Shown here: positions 44,857 through 53,320 of the stretch, in pieces
Numbering within the stretch: position 1 is the stretch's first letter
Layout: each line of letters starts with the position of its first letter
NCBI GenBank assembly: GCA_019113915.1
Contig: DXGM01000035.1
Span: 1-64,000 of the forward strand
Source of the DNA: Candidatus Gordonibacter avicola
GTDB lineage: Bacteria > Actinomycetota > Coriobacteriia > Coriobacteriales > Eggerthellaceae
Length of the DNA: 64,000 bases
Direction of reading: 5' to 3'
Notes under the pieces: generated by a model
What the model was told of the DNA's origin: nothing
Databases searched by the model: none
The model's input: only the letters and a program-made list of their open reading frames with translations
Program-made: the position numbers and the translations under genes

Positions 44857-47475
44857 TTAGTACGGTTTGTCGAGGTCGGCGTGGGCTTGGGCGTCGGAGT
44901 TTAAGGGGTGGAATGCGCCCTGGCGGTAGCGGTCGAGGGCTACGAGGGCTATCATGCCGGCGTTGTCACCGCAGGCGGAAAGCGGGGGCATGACCAGGCG
45001 CACGTTCATGCGCTCGCACAGGTCCTCATACGCTGCGCGCAGAACGGGGTTGGCGGCCACGCCGCCTCCCAGGCAAAACGTGCGGGCACCCGTCTGCTCC
45101 AGCGCGCGCTTCGCCTTCGCCACCTGCACGTCAACCACGGCTTGCTGGAAGCTGGCGCACACATCGGGTACATTCGGCTCACGACCGGCCGCGCGCTCGT
45201 TGTTGATGTAGGTGACCACCGCCGTCTTCAGGCCCGACAGCGAGAAGCGCAAGTCACCCGAATGCAGCAGAGCGCGCGGGAACGCGATGGCATCCGCCTT
45301 ACCCTTGGCCGCCTCGCGCGAGATGACGGGACCGCCGGGATATCCCAGGCCAAGCGCCTTCGCTACCTTGTCGAACGCCTCGCCCACCGCGTCGTCGATA
45401 GTGGCACCCAGCGTTTCGTAATCGCCCCAACCACGCATGTGTACGAGCAGCGTATTGCCGCCCGACACGAGCGACACCACCGCAGGCGGCTCGAAGTCGG
45501 GCGCGCCAATTTTGTTCGCGTAGAGATGCCCCTCCAAGTGGTGCACGGCGATGTAGGGCTTGTCCGCCGCCCACGCCGCACCCTTGGCGAAGGCCACGCC
45601 CACCACGAGCGCGCCTAGCAGCCCCGGCGCATACGTAGCGGCCACGGCGTCCAAATCGGCCCAGGTCAACTTTTCAATACCCAGGTGGGCGGCCGCCGTG
45701 TCAAAGCATTCGTCACACACGCCGCAGATGGCCTCAATGTGCTTGCGGCTGGCAATTTCTGGCACCACGCCGCCGAAGCGCGCGTGAAAATCAATTTGCG
45801 AAGCCACCACGTCGGACACCAGGTTGCCCTCGCCGTCCACGATGGCGGCAGCCGTCTCGTCGCAGGACGATTCTAGCGCCAAAATAAGTGGGCGTGTGGG
45901 CGCCTTTCGCGCAGCTGCACCTTGCGCGCACGCCGCCGATGCCGCCCGCGCGGCGTCAATCTGCAGCTCCATGCCCGCCACATCGCGCTCGGTTACGGGC
46001 AGAGGCCCTTCCATGATGACGGCATCTTCGCCGTCGGAGTAGTAGCGTGGACGGGTACCGAGCGAGCGGAACCCCAGCGACTCGTAAAGGGCCTGCGCCC
46101 CGCCGTTTCCTGCGCGCACTTCCAGCGAGCACGTCTGCGCACCCAAGTCGCGCGCATCGGTTGCCACACGGGCGAGAAGTTCACGCGCGATACCGCGCCT
46201 TCGCTGCGCCGGATCCACGCCCACCTTGAGAATTTGCACCTGGCCATCCACGATCCACCCGCCGGCATAACCCACCAGCGCGTCGTCCTCGTAGGCGGCC
46301 CACCAGGTTCTATCGCCCCGCGGCAACTCATCGACCACAAGGTATTCGTTCCAGGCATCGCTTCCCATAACGCGCGCTTCCAGCGCGGCCACATCAGCCG
46401 CATGCGCCGCATCAAGCGGCTTGTACGTGATGCCGTCAGCAGCAGGACGCGCGTTCAGGATGGCGGTATCGTTCATGCTCGCCCGCTGGTCGCGGCGCGG
46501 AGCCACATCCTGCACGCCCGTGTTCAGATTCTTGGGATCGTTCTTCGCCAGGCGAATGCGCTCGTTTTCCTCGGCGTCAGACAAGCGCGTGTACACGGGC
46601 AGCGCAAACGCCGGATCATGCCGACGCGCGTCGAACGGGTTAGCCTCCCCCGCCTGCCACGCGGCTTGCAACGCCAACAGAAGTCCACGACCCGTCGGCG
46701 TCCACAGGGCTTCGTCTAGCACCTCGCCACACGACGCAAACAATTCCCCATATTTCTTCAACGCATCGCCCGCAAGGCGCAATTGAGGAAGTGAACGTTG
46801 AGAACAACCTGTCCGGGGCGCCAGGGCAGAGCCCAGTCGCTCAGACAGTCCTCGCTTCGCTGCGGAACTCGCTTGGTGGGCCCCGCCCCGCCCCCCCTGC
46901 ACAAAAAGGGTGTCGTCGACCAGCTCCTCAGCAGCAACTTCAGCCTTCACCACGCGGTCAGCCTCAAGGCGCTCCACGCCGGCATTAGACAGTACGTAGC
47001 GCACGGGATACACTTCCTTGCGCATGGCGTCGGCCACCACCGCTAGCTGCCCACGCACGCCCGCGACCTGGGCATTCCACGCCACCGCGTCGAGCGACGA
47101 CACACCAACCAGTGCCACCTCAAGCGCCGAGGCAATGCCCTTCGCCGTAGCCATGGCAATGCGCACACCCGTGAACGACCCCGGACCGCGGCCCACCACC
47201 ACGCACGCCACCTCATCGCGAGACACGCCCGCCTCGGCCAGGAGCGCGTCAACGCGCGGAAGCAGCTGGGTATTTGAGGCCCGATGCGCGGCAGCTTCCG
47301 CCGACGCAACCACCTCTACCGTGCGCTCTTCGGCATGCAGCGCGCCCAGTCCAATGGCAATGATTTCGTTTGCGGTATCGAATGCCAGCGCAAAACGCCG
47401 CCGCGCGGCCGCAGCGGCCGAGGCCACGGTCGGTTCGCCCTGCGCGTGCTCCGACCGCGGATGCTGTTCGCTCAC
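44857..47475 (-). CDS. tsaD: TsaB-RimI-TsaD triple fusion (tRNA t6A synthesis plus N-acetyltransferase)
   Basis: 872 residues from a GTG that overlaps the tsaE stop (GTGA) and follows GGGAGG by 6 nt. Residues about 27-300 are TsaB (ALAFDTANEIIAIGLGAL, VVGRGPGSFTGVRIAMATAK). About 350-500 is a RimI-type GNAT (VDPAQRRRGIARELLARVAT). About 529-872 is complete TsaD with LALESSCDETAAAIVDGEGN, metal motif HHLEGHLYANK, SGGNTLLVHM and CGDNAGMIAL. TsaB and TsaD with TsaE form the complex that adds threonylcarbamoyl to A37 of ANN-decoding tRNAs; RimI acetylates ribosomal S18 in other bacteria. The TsaB part holds an unusual 40-residue insert (46785-46902). Confidence 0.95.
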   Translation of the reverse strand: MSEQHPRSEHAQGEPTVASAAAAARRRFALAFDTANEIIAIGLGALHAEERTVEVVASAEAAAHRASNTQLLPRVDALLAEAGVSRDEVACVVVGRGPGSFTGVRIAMATAKGIASALEVALVGVSSLDAVAWNAQVAGVRGQLAVVADAMRKEVYPVRYVLSNAGVERLEADRVVKAEVAAEELVDDTLFVQGGRGGAHQASSAAKRGLSERLGSALAPRTGCSQRSLPQLRLAGDALKKYGELFASCGEVLDEALWTPTGRGLLLALQAAWQAGEANPFDARRHDPAFALPVYTRLSDAEENERIRLAKNDPKNLNTGVQDVAPRRDQRASMNDTAILNARPAADGITYKPLDAAHAADVAALEARVMGSDAWNEYLVVDELPRGDRTWWAAYEDDALVGYAGGWIVDGQVQILKVGVDPAQRRRGIARELLARVATDARDLGAQTCSLEVRAGNGGAQALYESLGFRSLGTRPRYYSDGEDAVIMEGPLPVTERDVAGMELQIDAARAASAACAQGAAARKAPTRPLILALESSCDETAAAIVDGEGNLVSDVVASQIDFHARFGGVVPEIASRKHIEAICGVCDECFDTAAAHLGIEKLTWADLDAVAATYAPGLLGALVVGVAFAKGAAWAADKPYIAVHHLEGHLYANKIGAPDFEPPAVVSLVSGGNTLLVHMRGWGDYETLGATIDDAVGEAFDKVAKALGLGYPGGPVISREAAKGKADAIAFPRALLHSGDLRFSLSGLKTAVVTYINNERAAGREPNVPDVCASFQQAVVDVQVAKAKRALEQTGARTFCLGGGVAANPVLRAAYEDLCERMNVRLVMPPLSACGDNAGMIALVALDRYRQGAFHPLNSDAQAHADLDKPY
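46785..46902 (-). repeat. Probable in-frame palindromic insertion within the TsaB domain
   Basis: Between DDTLF and LRLAGDALKKYGEL, which are normally close in TsaB, lie about 40 residues rich in Gly, Ser, Arg and Ala (GGRGGAHQASSAAKRGLSER and so on). The DNA has a G/C-run start (CAGGGGGGGCGGGGCGGGGC), an imperfect palindrome AGTTCCGCAGCGAAGCGAGGACT and a GGGCGCC end. This looks like an intergenic palindromic repeat carried inside a coding region. Confidence 0.5.
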
Positions 47476-47984
47476 GCGCCGCCTCCCGCTGCCTTCATCA
47501 GACGTGACTTCGAATCGTTCGCCCACACAAACAGAAGTTGCCGCGCCCTATCGCCACACGATTGCGCGCGAACGTGGCGGTTTCCGTCCGTGTCCAGCAT
47601 GATAGATATTTCCAGATAGCTAAACGGCAGCGCCGAGGGGAACTTTTCGCCCCACTCGACAAACGACACGCCGTCGCCCTCAATAGTTTCGAAATAGCCG
47701 ATGTCTTCCAGCTCAGCTTCGTCCTCAAGTCGGTAAAGGTCGAAGTGACGCAGCGGCAGCCGTCCCTCGGGATATTCAAGAAGAATATTGAACGTGGGGC
47801 TGGTCACCTGGTCGCGCACGCCCAACCCGGCGGCCACGCCCTGCACAAACTGCGTCTTACCGGCACCCAGGTCGCCCGAGAGTACCACAACGTCGCCCTC
47901 GTGAAGGTAGGGCGCCAGCGTGGACGCCAGCTGCTTCGTCGCCTCGGGCGAGGTGGTCATACGTGTGTAAGCAAGTCCGTTCAT
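47472..47984 (-). CDS. tsaE: tRNA threonylcarbamoyladenosine ATPase TsaE
   Basis: 170 residues from the ATG at 47984 ([20 protein letters not shown]). Walker A is [20 protein letters not shown] (about 33-52), then [33 protein letters not shown] and VSFVEWGEK, all typical of TsaE. It energises the TsaBD complex encoded by the next gene, whose start overlaps its stop. The C-terminal 30 residues are unconserved. A TATCAT box 9 nt before the ATG and no Shine-Dalgarno suggest a leaderless mRNA. Confidence 0.94.
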   Translation of the reverse strand: MNGLAYTRMTTSPEATKQLASTLAPYLHEGDVVVLSGDLGAGKTQFVQGVAAGLGVRDQVTSPTFNILLEYPEGRLPLRHFDLYRLEDEAELEDIGYFETIEGDGVSFVEWGEKFPSALPFSYLEISIMLDTDGNRHVRAQSCGDRARQLLFVWANDSKSRLMKAAGGGA

Positions 47985-47993
47985 AATGGCGCT

Positions 47994-47999
47994 ATGATA
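47994..47999 (-). promoter_or_regulatory. -10 box for tsaE, probably leaderless
   Basis: TATCAT on the minus strand ends 9 nt before the ATG at 47984. Confidence 0.5.
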
Positions 48000-48130
48000 C
48001 GACATCGCGCCCACATGGGCCAGGGGAGGCAACCGGAAACGGGAATCCTTCATCTGCGTGCGGTCGTTTTGCTCTATTATCGCTACAAACGTGATTTTGT
48101 TTGCATCCGCCGCCGTTCAAGGAGAAGCCT

Positions 48131-49210
48131 ATGTCTGCCACCGCCACGCGTATCGAAACTGTCATGCAGAACCTCGCCGAGCGCAACCTTTCGCAGATGC
48201 TGGTCTGCGACCCGCGCTCTATTCAGTACCTCACAGGGGCGTATGTGGAACCCGGCGAGCGTTTTCTGGGATTGATTTTAGCGAAAGGTGCGGAACCGAT
48301 GCTGGTGCTGAACGAGTTGTTCACAGCACCGGATGATTGCACCTGCACCGTGCGACCGTACTCGGACACGGACGACCCACTGGCTTTGGTGGCTGAGCTG
48401 TGCGATGCCGACGAGGCGCTGGGCTGCGACAAGAACCTGGCTGCGCGCTTTTTGATTCCCCTGATGGAACGCGGTGCCGCAGCGCGCTTCGTGCTGGCCT
48501 CCGATGCCGTTGACGACGCCCGCGCACTGAAGGACGAAGCGGAACGTGCCGCCATGCGCGCTGCCTCGCACACAAACGATGCCGCCATGGCTCGCTTCCG
48601 CGAACTGGTGCACGAGGGTGTCACTGAGTCGGAAGTGGCTGGTCAGCTGGAAGGTATCTACCGCGATCTGGGCGCGCAGGGCCACTCGTTCACGCCCATT
48701 GTCAGCTTCGGCGCGAACGCCGCCGACCCGCACCACGAGCCCGACAACACGCGCCTTGCCCCCGGCGACGTGGTGCTGTTCGATGTAGGCTGCCGCCAGG
48801 ACGAATACTGCGCCGACATGACGCGCACCTTCTTCTTCGGCGAACCCACTAACCAGCAGCGCGAAGTGTACGAAACGGTGCGCCGCGCCAACGAGGCCGC
48901 GCGCGCCTTGGTGAAGCCCGGCGTACGCTTCTGCGACCTGGACCGCGCCGCCCGCGCGGTCATTGAGGAAGCCGGCTACGGCCCCTACTTCACGCACCGC
49001 CTGGGCCACCAAATCGGCCTTGACGTCCACGAACCTGGCGACGTCTCCGCCACCCACAACGCCCCGGTGGAGCCCGGCATGTGCTTCTCCATCGAGCCCG
49101 GCATCTACCTCCCCGGCAATTTCGGCGTCCGCATAGAAGACCTGGTCCTCGTAACCGAAGAAGGCTGCGAAGTCCTCAACAGCTATCCCCGCGAACTGAC
49201 CGTGCTCTAG
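48131..49210 (+). CDS. M24-family Xaa-Pro aminopeptidase
   Basis: 359 residues from the ATG at 48131 after AAGGAG. The N-terminal creatinase-like domain (about 1-130) begins ATRIETVMQNLAERNLSQML. The pita-bread catalytic domain has metal ligands in LFDVGCRQDEYCADMTRTFF (two Asp), HRLGHQIGLDVHE (His), FSIEPGIYLPG (Glu) and VRIEDLVLVTEEG (Glu). It removes N-terminal residues before proline. It is divergent from tsaE; a TATTAT at 48075 may be its -10 box. Confidence 0.93.
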   Translation: MSATATRIETVMQNLAERNLSQMLVCDPRSIQYLTGAYVEPGERFLGLILAKGAEPMLVLNELFTAPDDCTCTVRPYSDTDDPLALVAELCDADEALGCDKNLAARFLIPLMERGAAARFVLASDAVDDARALKDEAERAAMRAASHTNDAAMARFRELVHEGVTESEVAGQLEGIYRDLGAQGHSFTPIVSFGANAADPHHEPDNTRLAPGDVVLFDVGCRQDEYCADMTRTFFFGEPTNQQREVYETVRRANEAARALVKPGVRFCDLDRAARAVIEEAGYGPYFTHRLGHQIGLDVHEPGDVSATHNAPVEPGMCFSIEPGIYLPGNFGVRIEDLVLVTEEGCEVLNSYPRELTVL

Positions 49211-49230
49211 CCCCTTCCCCAACGCAAAGC

Positions 49231-49258
49231 GCGACCCCCGAACAAGTCCGGGGGTCGC
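49231..49258. terminator. Hairpin between convergent genes
   Basis: GCGACCCCCG ... CGGGGGTCGC with an 8-nt loop, 20 nt after the peptidase stop and 61 nt from the flavoprotein stop. It could serve both strands. Confidence 0.65.
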
Positions 49259-49318
49259 TGGGAGGGAGGGAAGAAGGCAGATGTTATTCTGCCGCACAAG
49301 CCTGAAGAGCCAAAACCG

Positions 49319-50944
49319 TTAATCCCACGGCTCCTCAGCAGCGGCGTTCGTGCCAGCAGTGCGGGCGCCTAACGCCTCCGGCACGTTGCCAGCTCCTTGA
49401 TAGAGCCAGCAGTACAACGAACCGAATTCACCACCCGCATACAGACGCGGTATGGGATTCCCCTCAGTATCGAGCACGTGATGTGCGCCATCGCGGACAG
49501 GGCCACCCTGGGTGTTAATGATGCCCAGGCCAAGTTCGCAGCCATAATAAGGAGGCTCGCTCACCGGCGAGAGCGCATCGGTTCTGCCAAATGCCGCATC
49601 GGCACCCGCCGCACACGCTTCGTTGTAAGCCTGAACAGTAGCAGCAAGCCCCGCCGGATCAACGCCAAGCTTACCTGCCAACTCTTCAATCGTGTCCGCT
49701 TTCACGAGCCAGCCCTTGTCGATTTCTGCCTGATTGTCATCACTCCACGTGTACCACTCATGGATGTTTGCCCAGTGGTTGCCCGCAGCCGATGAGCAGT
49801 TGTTAAACACCGGCCCCGCCTTCACTTTCGCGTTATCGCAGATGAAGAACATGGGCAGGTCCGCGTAGCTCAGCGTATCCATGCTGAAAGCGAGCTCGGG
49901 AATTTGAGACTTATCGTGCAGCGGACGCAGAATCTTGCGGTCGGACACCGTGCGTCCCGACTCGTTCACGAAGCGCTGGCCGCGTGCGTTAACCATAATG
50001 CTGTTGCTCCAGCACTCAAAATCGGTCCAGGTGAACCCACAAGAAACACCCACTTCTTCCGACGCCGGCTTGCAGCAGTGGCAGCCCCATTCAACCGAAG
50101 AGAAACCGCGAAGTTGTGCACCAATTTCGGTAATCATCTCAATGCCATCACCGGTGTTATACGGCGTGCCACAGGGATAAATAGGTACCTCGGGAGGATA
50201 GAAAGCGGTTTTCATCTGGTGGTTGTTCTCGAAACCGCCACAACACAGAATGACTGCCTTTTTCGCTTTGATAGCAAGTTGCGAGCCATCGGCGGCGGTG
50301 GCTAAGACGCCATACACTTCCCTCGTCTCAGGATCAAACACCAGTTTCGAAGCCGGCGTTTCGTAGCGCACAGACACTCCGGCGGAAGATTCCACCACGC
50401 CTTTCAGGAACGTGAACAGGCTGAATCCGTTTCCGCCCACCTTCGCGGAAGTGGGAAACGCAACAGCGGATTCAAGAGCACCATACATCGAGCCCTTCGT
50501 GGCGTTGGTTTCGACGTTCGCCCCATGATCGACCAGCCATTGCTGAAGCGTGGACGATTCTTCCAAGTAGCCCTCAATTTCTTCGTCGGTGGTTGTGTCG
50601 GGCATCTGATAGCGAATGAATTCAAATGCCGTATCAAGATTGTTGGGATCGGCCAAACACATAGTGCCACCCGACACGGACGTGTTGCCGCCGGCATCCT
50701 TCTCGGATGCCTTTTCAAGGATGATAACGCTCGCGCCAGCCTCCGACGCGTTGATGGCCGCAGCTGCCCCAGCGCCTCCGAAGCCAACGACAACAACGTC
50801 AGCTTCTTCACTCCACTCAACCGAAGACACCGCAGCGCCCCCGTTGCCTGAAGCAGCCGAACAGCCGGCCAGCGACAACGCCCCCAGCGAAAGGGCGGAT
50901 GCCCCTCCCAGTACGAAACTGCGCCTTGATAATGATGCACTCAT
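49319..50944 (-). CDS. Tat-exported FAD-dependent reductase lipoprotein with Cys-rich motif
   Basis: 541 residues from the ATG at 50944 after GGAAGAGGG. Tat signal LSRRSFVLGGASALSLG and lipobox LAGC at 25-28. FAD motif VVVVGFGGAGAAAAINASEA (about 50) and C-terminal RLYAGGEFGSLYCWLYQGAG. A central WGCHCCKPASEEVGVSCG then TWTDFEC motif contains five Cys (C-x-C-C-x10-C-x8-C), unlike the other two flavoproteins here, and could bind an iron-sulfur cluster as proposed for E. lenta Cgr2 (inference). It is 44 nt after a multiheme cytochrome gene that is its likely electron donor. Confidence 0.85.
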   Translation of the reverse strand: MSASLSRRSFVLGGASALSLGALSLAGCSAASGNGGAAVSSVEWSEEADVVVVGFGGAGAAAAINASEAGASVIILEKASEKDAGGNTSVSGGTMCLADPNNLDTAFEFIRYQMPDTTTDEEIEGYLEESSTLQQWLVDHGANVETNATKGSMYGALESAVAFPTSAKVGGNGFSLFTFLKGVVESSAGVSVRYETPASKLVFDPETREVYGVLATAADGSQLAIKAKKAVILCCGGFENNHQMKTAFYPPEVPIYPCGTPYNTGDGIEMITEIGAQLRGFSSVEWGCHCCKPASEEVGVSCGFTWTDFECWSNSIMVNARGQRFVNESGRTVSDRKILRPLHDKSQIPELAFSMDTLSYADLPMFFICDNAKVKAGPVFNNCSSAAGNHWANIHEWYTWSDDNQAEIDKGWLVKADTIEELAGKLGVDPAGLAATVQAYNEACAAGADAAFGRTDALSPVSEPPYYGCELGLGIINTQGGPVRDGAHHVLDTEGNPIPRLYAGGEFGSLYCWLYQGAGNVPEALGARTAGTNAAAEEPWD

Positions 50945-50988
50945 ATCCCTCTTCCTTTCTCCTTGTTTCTTACCCACTCTGCACACGA

Positions 50989-51648
50989 CTATCGGTGGTC
51001 GTGGCAGCTGTAGCACGATTCGAATGTTTTTGTGTGATGGCAGGAGTCGTAGCAGTAATCAATGCCTGCCGAAGCGCGATGCATGGTGTGGCACGTTGCG
51101 CAAGGAAGAGGCTCGCCCGTCACCTCGTGGGGGCTTTCGTCTTTCCCATAGTTTGTCGAGAACGTCATTTCATGCGGATTGACCGCCGTGTCCTTGCCTG
51201 CCGTATACGACGATGTTGCTTGCACGATGTCCTCACGCGTGTGACATCCGTCTCGCAGACAGAACTCATCGTCCGTATCCATTTTCGCCAGCGGCACGCG
51301 ATAGTCGCCACTCAACTGAACTTGTAGTTCGGCAAGCTGGGTTTGCGGATCTGCCTCATGACAATCGAGACACACAACACCTTCCCCGGCATGCTGTGCA
51401 ACCAAAAACTGATCGCCCTCATAGGTGTTCAGATACGAACCCATCGTGTCGTGGCACATGGTTCCGCAAAAGCTTGGCTGCTCATGCCACACCCAGAAAC
51501 CTGCTCCGGCCCCTATGATCACCACCGCAATGACGGAAAGTACCGTGACCACGCGCCGCCGCTTCAATCGCTTGCGTGAATCGTTTTGATTCAGCGGCTC
51601 CGTTTGAGGTTCTTCGCAGCCCTGGCTCTGTTTTTCGGTCATATTCAT
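50989..51648 (-). CDS. NapC/NirT-like membrane-anchored multiheme cytochrome c
   Basis: 219 residues. One membrane helix (about 33-53) is followed by an external domain with six possible heme sites. Three are canonical CxxCH (C93, C183, C212) and three are expanded: CGTMCH at 61 and CYDSCH at 199 (CX3CH), and CLRDGCH at 130 (CX4CH). The canonical and expanded motifs alternate. NapC/NrfH proteins take electrons from menaquinol and pass them to a reductase; here the partner would be the next gene. This is the same layout as cgr1-cgr2 of Eggerthella lenta. GGAAGGAGG precedes the ATG. Confidence 0.85.
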   Translation of the reverse strand: MNMTEKQSQGCEEPQTEPLNQNDSRKRLKRRRVVTVLSVIAVVIIGAGAGFWVWHEQPSFCGTMCHDTMGSYLNTYEGDQFLVAQHAGEGVVCLDCHEADPQTQLAELQVQLSGDYRVPLAKMDTDDEFCLRDGCHTREDIVQATSSYTAGKDTAVNPHEMTFSTNYGKDESPHEVTGEPLPCATCHTMHRASAGIDYCYDSCHHTKTFESCYSCHDHR

Positions 51649-51746
51649 CCTCCTTCCCTTCCTTCCCGGTGGCCCGTGCCCGCAGTATCGGCCCGTGGCG
51701 AACCAGTGGCTAGAGACATGAAAAAGGAAACGCGGCTCACCAGGGG

Positions 51747-51761
51747 GACATCTTTGATGTC
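51747..51761. promoter_or_regulatory. Palindrome between the reductase operon and its luxR-type regulator
   Basis: GACATC-TTT-GATGTC in the 221-base gap between divergent genes. It is a candidate operator for the LuxR regulator next to it. No clear -35/-10 pair could be fixed. Confidence 0.35.
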
Positions 51762-51869
51762 TCTTGCCGAGTAGCGCAATCCATAGGTACGCTAGGGGGA
51801 ATCTGTGGTAGCGTGCGACGGCAGGGAGCGTGCTTGGCTCGTTGGGGAAAGATCCGGGGGGATGTTGGC

Positions 51870-53312
51870 ATGGCTGAAAGACGGGAACTGAAAGGGGCTA
51901 CCAGCCGGCTCTCGCAGTTGGCCTCATCGTTTAACGTGTCGCTCCTTGGTATTGCCGGCGTGCGCATTTGGCTTGGCTGCATACCGTACGACCAACGAGT
52001 GCTGGGAGATGGCGGCTGGGGGCTGCTGCTGAGCACCTTGTTCCGCGGGCTGTTTCCTTTGCTGGTAGTACTCATACTTCGCGGGCGGATGCCAAGCGCC
52101 TCCGTGCTGAGAGCACTCAACGGAGGATGTACGATCGTTCTCATTGTGCTGGGAGAACTGCTGTGGATGGGAGTGTGTGGGGACGCTTCGCTGGTGGTCT
52201 TGATTGTAGCAAGCATGGCAGCCGGGTGGCTGTATGTCGAATGGGGCGAAGTCTACGTCAGACTCACGCTACAAAAGGCTACGCTGTACACGTGTCTTTC
52301 ACTGGCCGCTGCGGCCATTGTTGTTATAGCGCTTTCTTTTGCGCCCCCATTTGTGACTGGCCTTGCCTTGCTGGCCTTTCCGCTCTGGGGATGTTTCGCG
52401 TTCACGCAGTCGCTCGCGAGGGCACGACGGCTGCCCGACGAGCGAAACGCACGTACGCCGCTCTTTTCACTGAGAGGAGATGCCAAGTGGATCGTCTCGC
52501 TGGCCATTTATTCAATCGTGTGGGGGATTATGCAGGCACTGCCTTTCGGAGGCGTGGCCGAGCCGACTTCTGTGTACCATGTGGTGTACCGCGTGGCTGG
52601 GGCGGCTATCGTTTTCGTGCCCATCGCGCAACTCTACCTGCTGAAAAGCGATTTCAATCTTCTTTCCATTTGGTACATCATCACAGCAGCCACCACGGTG
52701 AGCTTCCTGATGGTACTGATGAGCAATGGAGAGCTGAACAGTGTCGCCCTCACGCTGTTCGCCGTGGCAAATTATCTTATCCTCGCCTATTGGTGGATTC
52801 GTATTATCGACTTCACTCAGCGATCCGACCGGCCAGCATACGTCATGTTTGCGTTCGGCTGGGCAGTTATGCTGGTGTTTTTGGCACTTGGTGAGTTCAT
52901 TGCGAAGTGGATCAGCCATTTGGATAATGCGCTGGTCATGCTGGTGTCGCTGGGCGTATTTATGGTGGTAGTGCACCTGACTACGTTGCTCCGAACTGGG
53001 AAGACAACGTCGCGCAGCGCAGACGAGCCCCAAGTTATTACCGGACTCGACGAGCCAAGTGCTGATCTTCAGCAGGTTATCGAACGCAGCATTGAGCTTG
53101 CTTCGATCGATTACCACTTCACTAAGCGCGAGAAGGAAATTATCGTACTGCTCAGCCAGGGAAGAACGCTCCAGTTTACGGCCGATCAGCTGGGCATTTC
53201 GCTGAACACGGTACGCGGGCACATGAAGCGCCTCTACGCGAAGGTGGATGTTCACTCCAAGGAAGAGTTACTTGACCTCCTTGAAGCGTATCGCGAAACA
53301 ACCCAGGCCTAG
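51870..53312 (+). CDS. Membrane-bound LuxR-family regulator
   Basis: 480 residues from the ATG at 51870 (MAERRELKGATSRLSQLASS), with GGGGGGATG upstream. About 12 membrane segments (30-395) are followed by a linker and a LuxR helix-turn-helix (about 418-475): FTKREKEIIVLLSQGRTLQF and SLNTVRGHMKRLYAKVDVHS. It has the same design as the regulator at 20112 but little sequence similarity outside the HTH. It is divergent from the cytochrome-flavoprotein pair and probably controls it in response to an external substrate (inference). Confidence 0.88.
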   Translation: MAERRELKGATSRLSQLASSFNVSLLGIAGVRIWLGCIPYDQRVLGDGGWGLLLSTLFRGLFPLLVVLILRGRMPSASVLRALNGGCTIVLIVLGELLWMGVCGDASLVVLIVASMAAGWLYVEWGEVYVRLTLQKATLYTCLSLAAAAIVVIALSFAPPFVTGLALLAFPLWGCFAFTQSLARARRLPDERNARTPLFSLRGDAKWIVSLAIYSIVWGIMQALPFGGVAEPTSVYHVVYRVAGAAIVFVPIAQLYLLKSDFNLLSIWYIITAATTVSFLMVLMSNGELNSVALTLFAVANYLILAYWWIRIIDFTQRSDRPAYVMFAFGWAVMLVFLALGEFIAKWISHLDNALVMLVSLGVFMVVVHLTTLLRTGKTTSRSADEPQVITGLDEPSADLQQVIERSIELASIDYHFTKREKEIIVLLSQGRTLQFTADQLGISLNTVRGHMKRLYAKVDVHSKEELLDLLEAYRETTQA

Positions 53313-53320
53313 CCCTTGCG

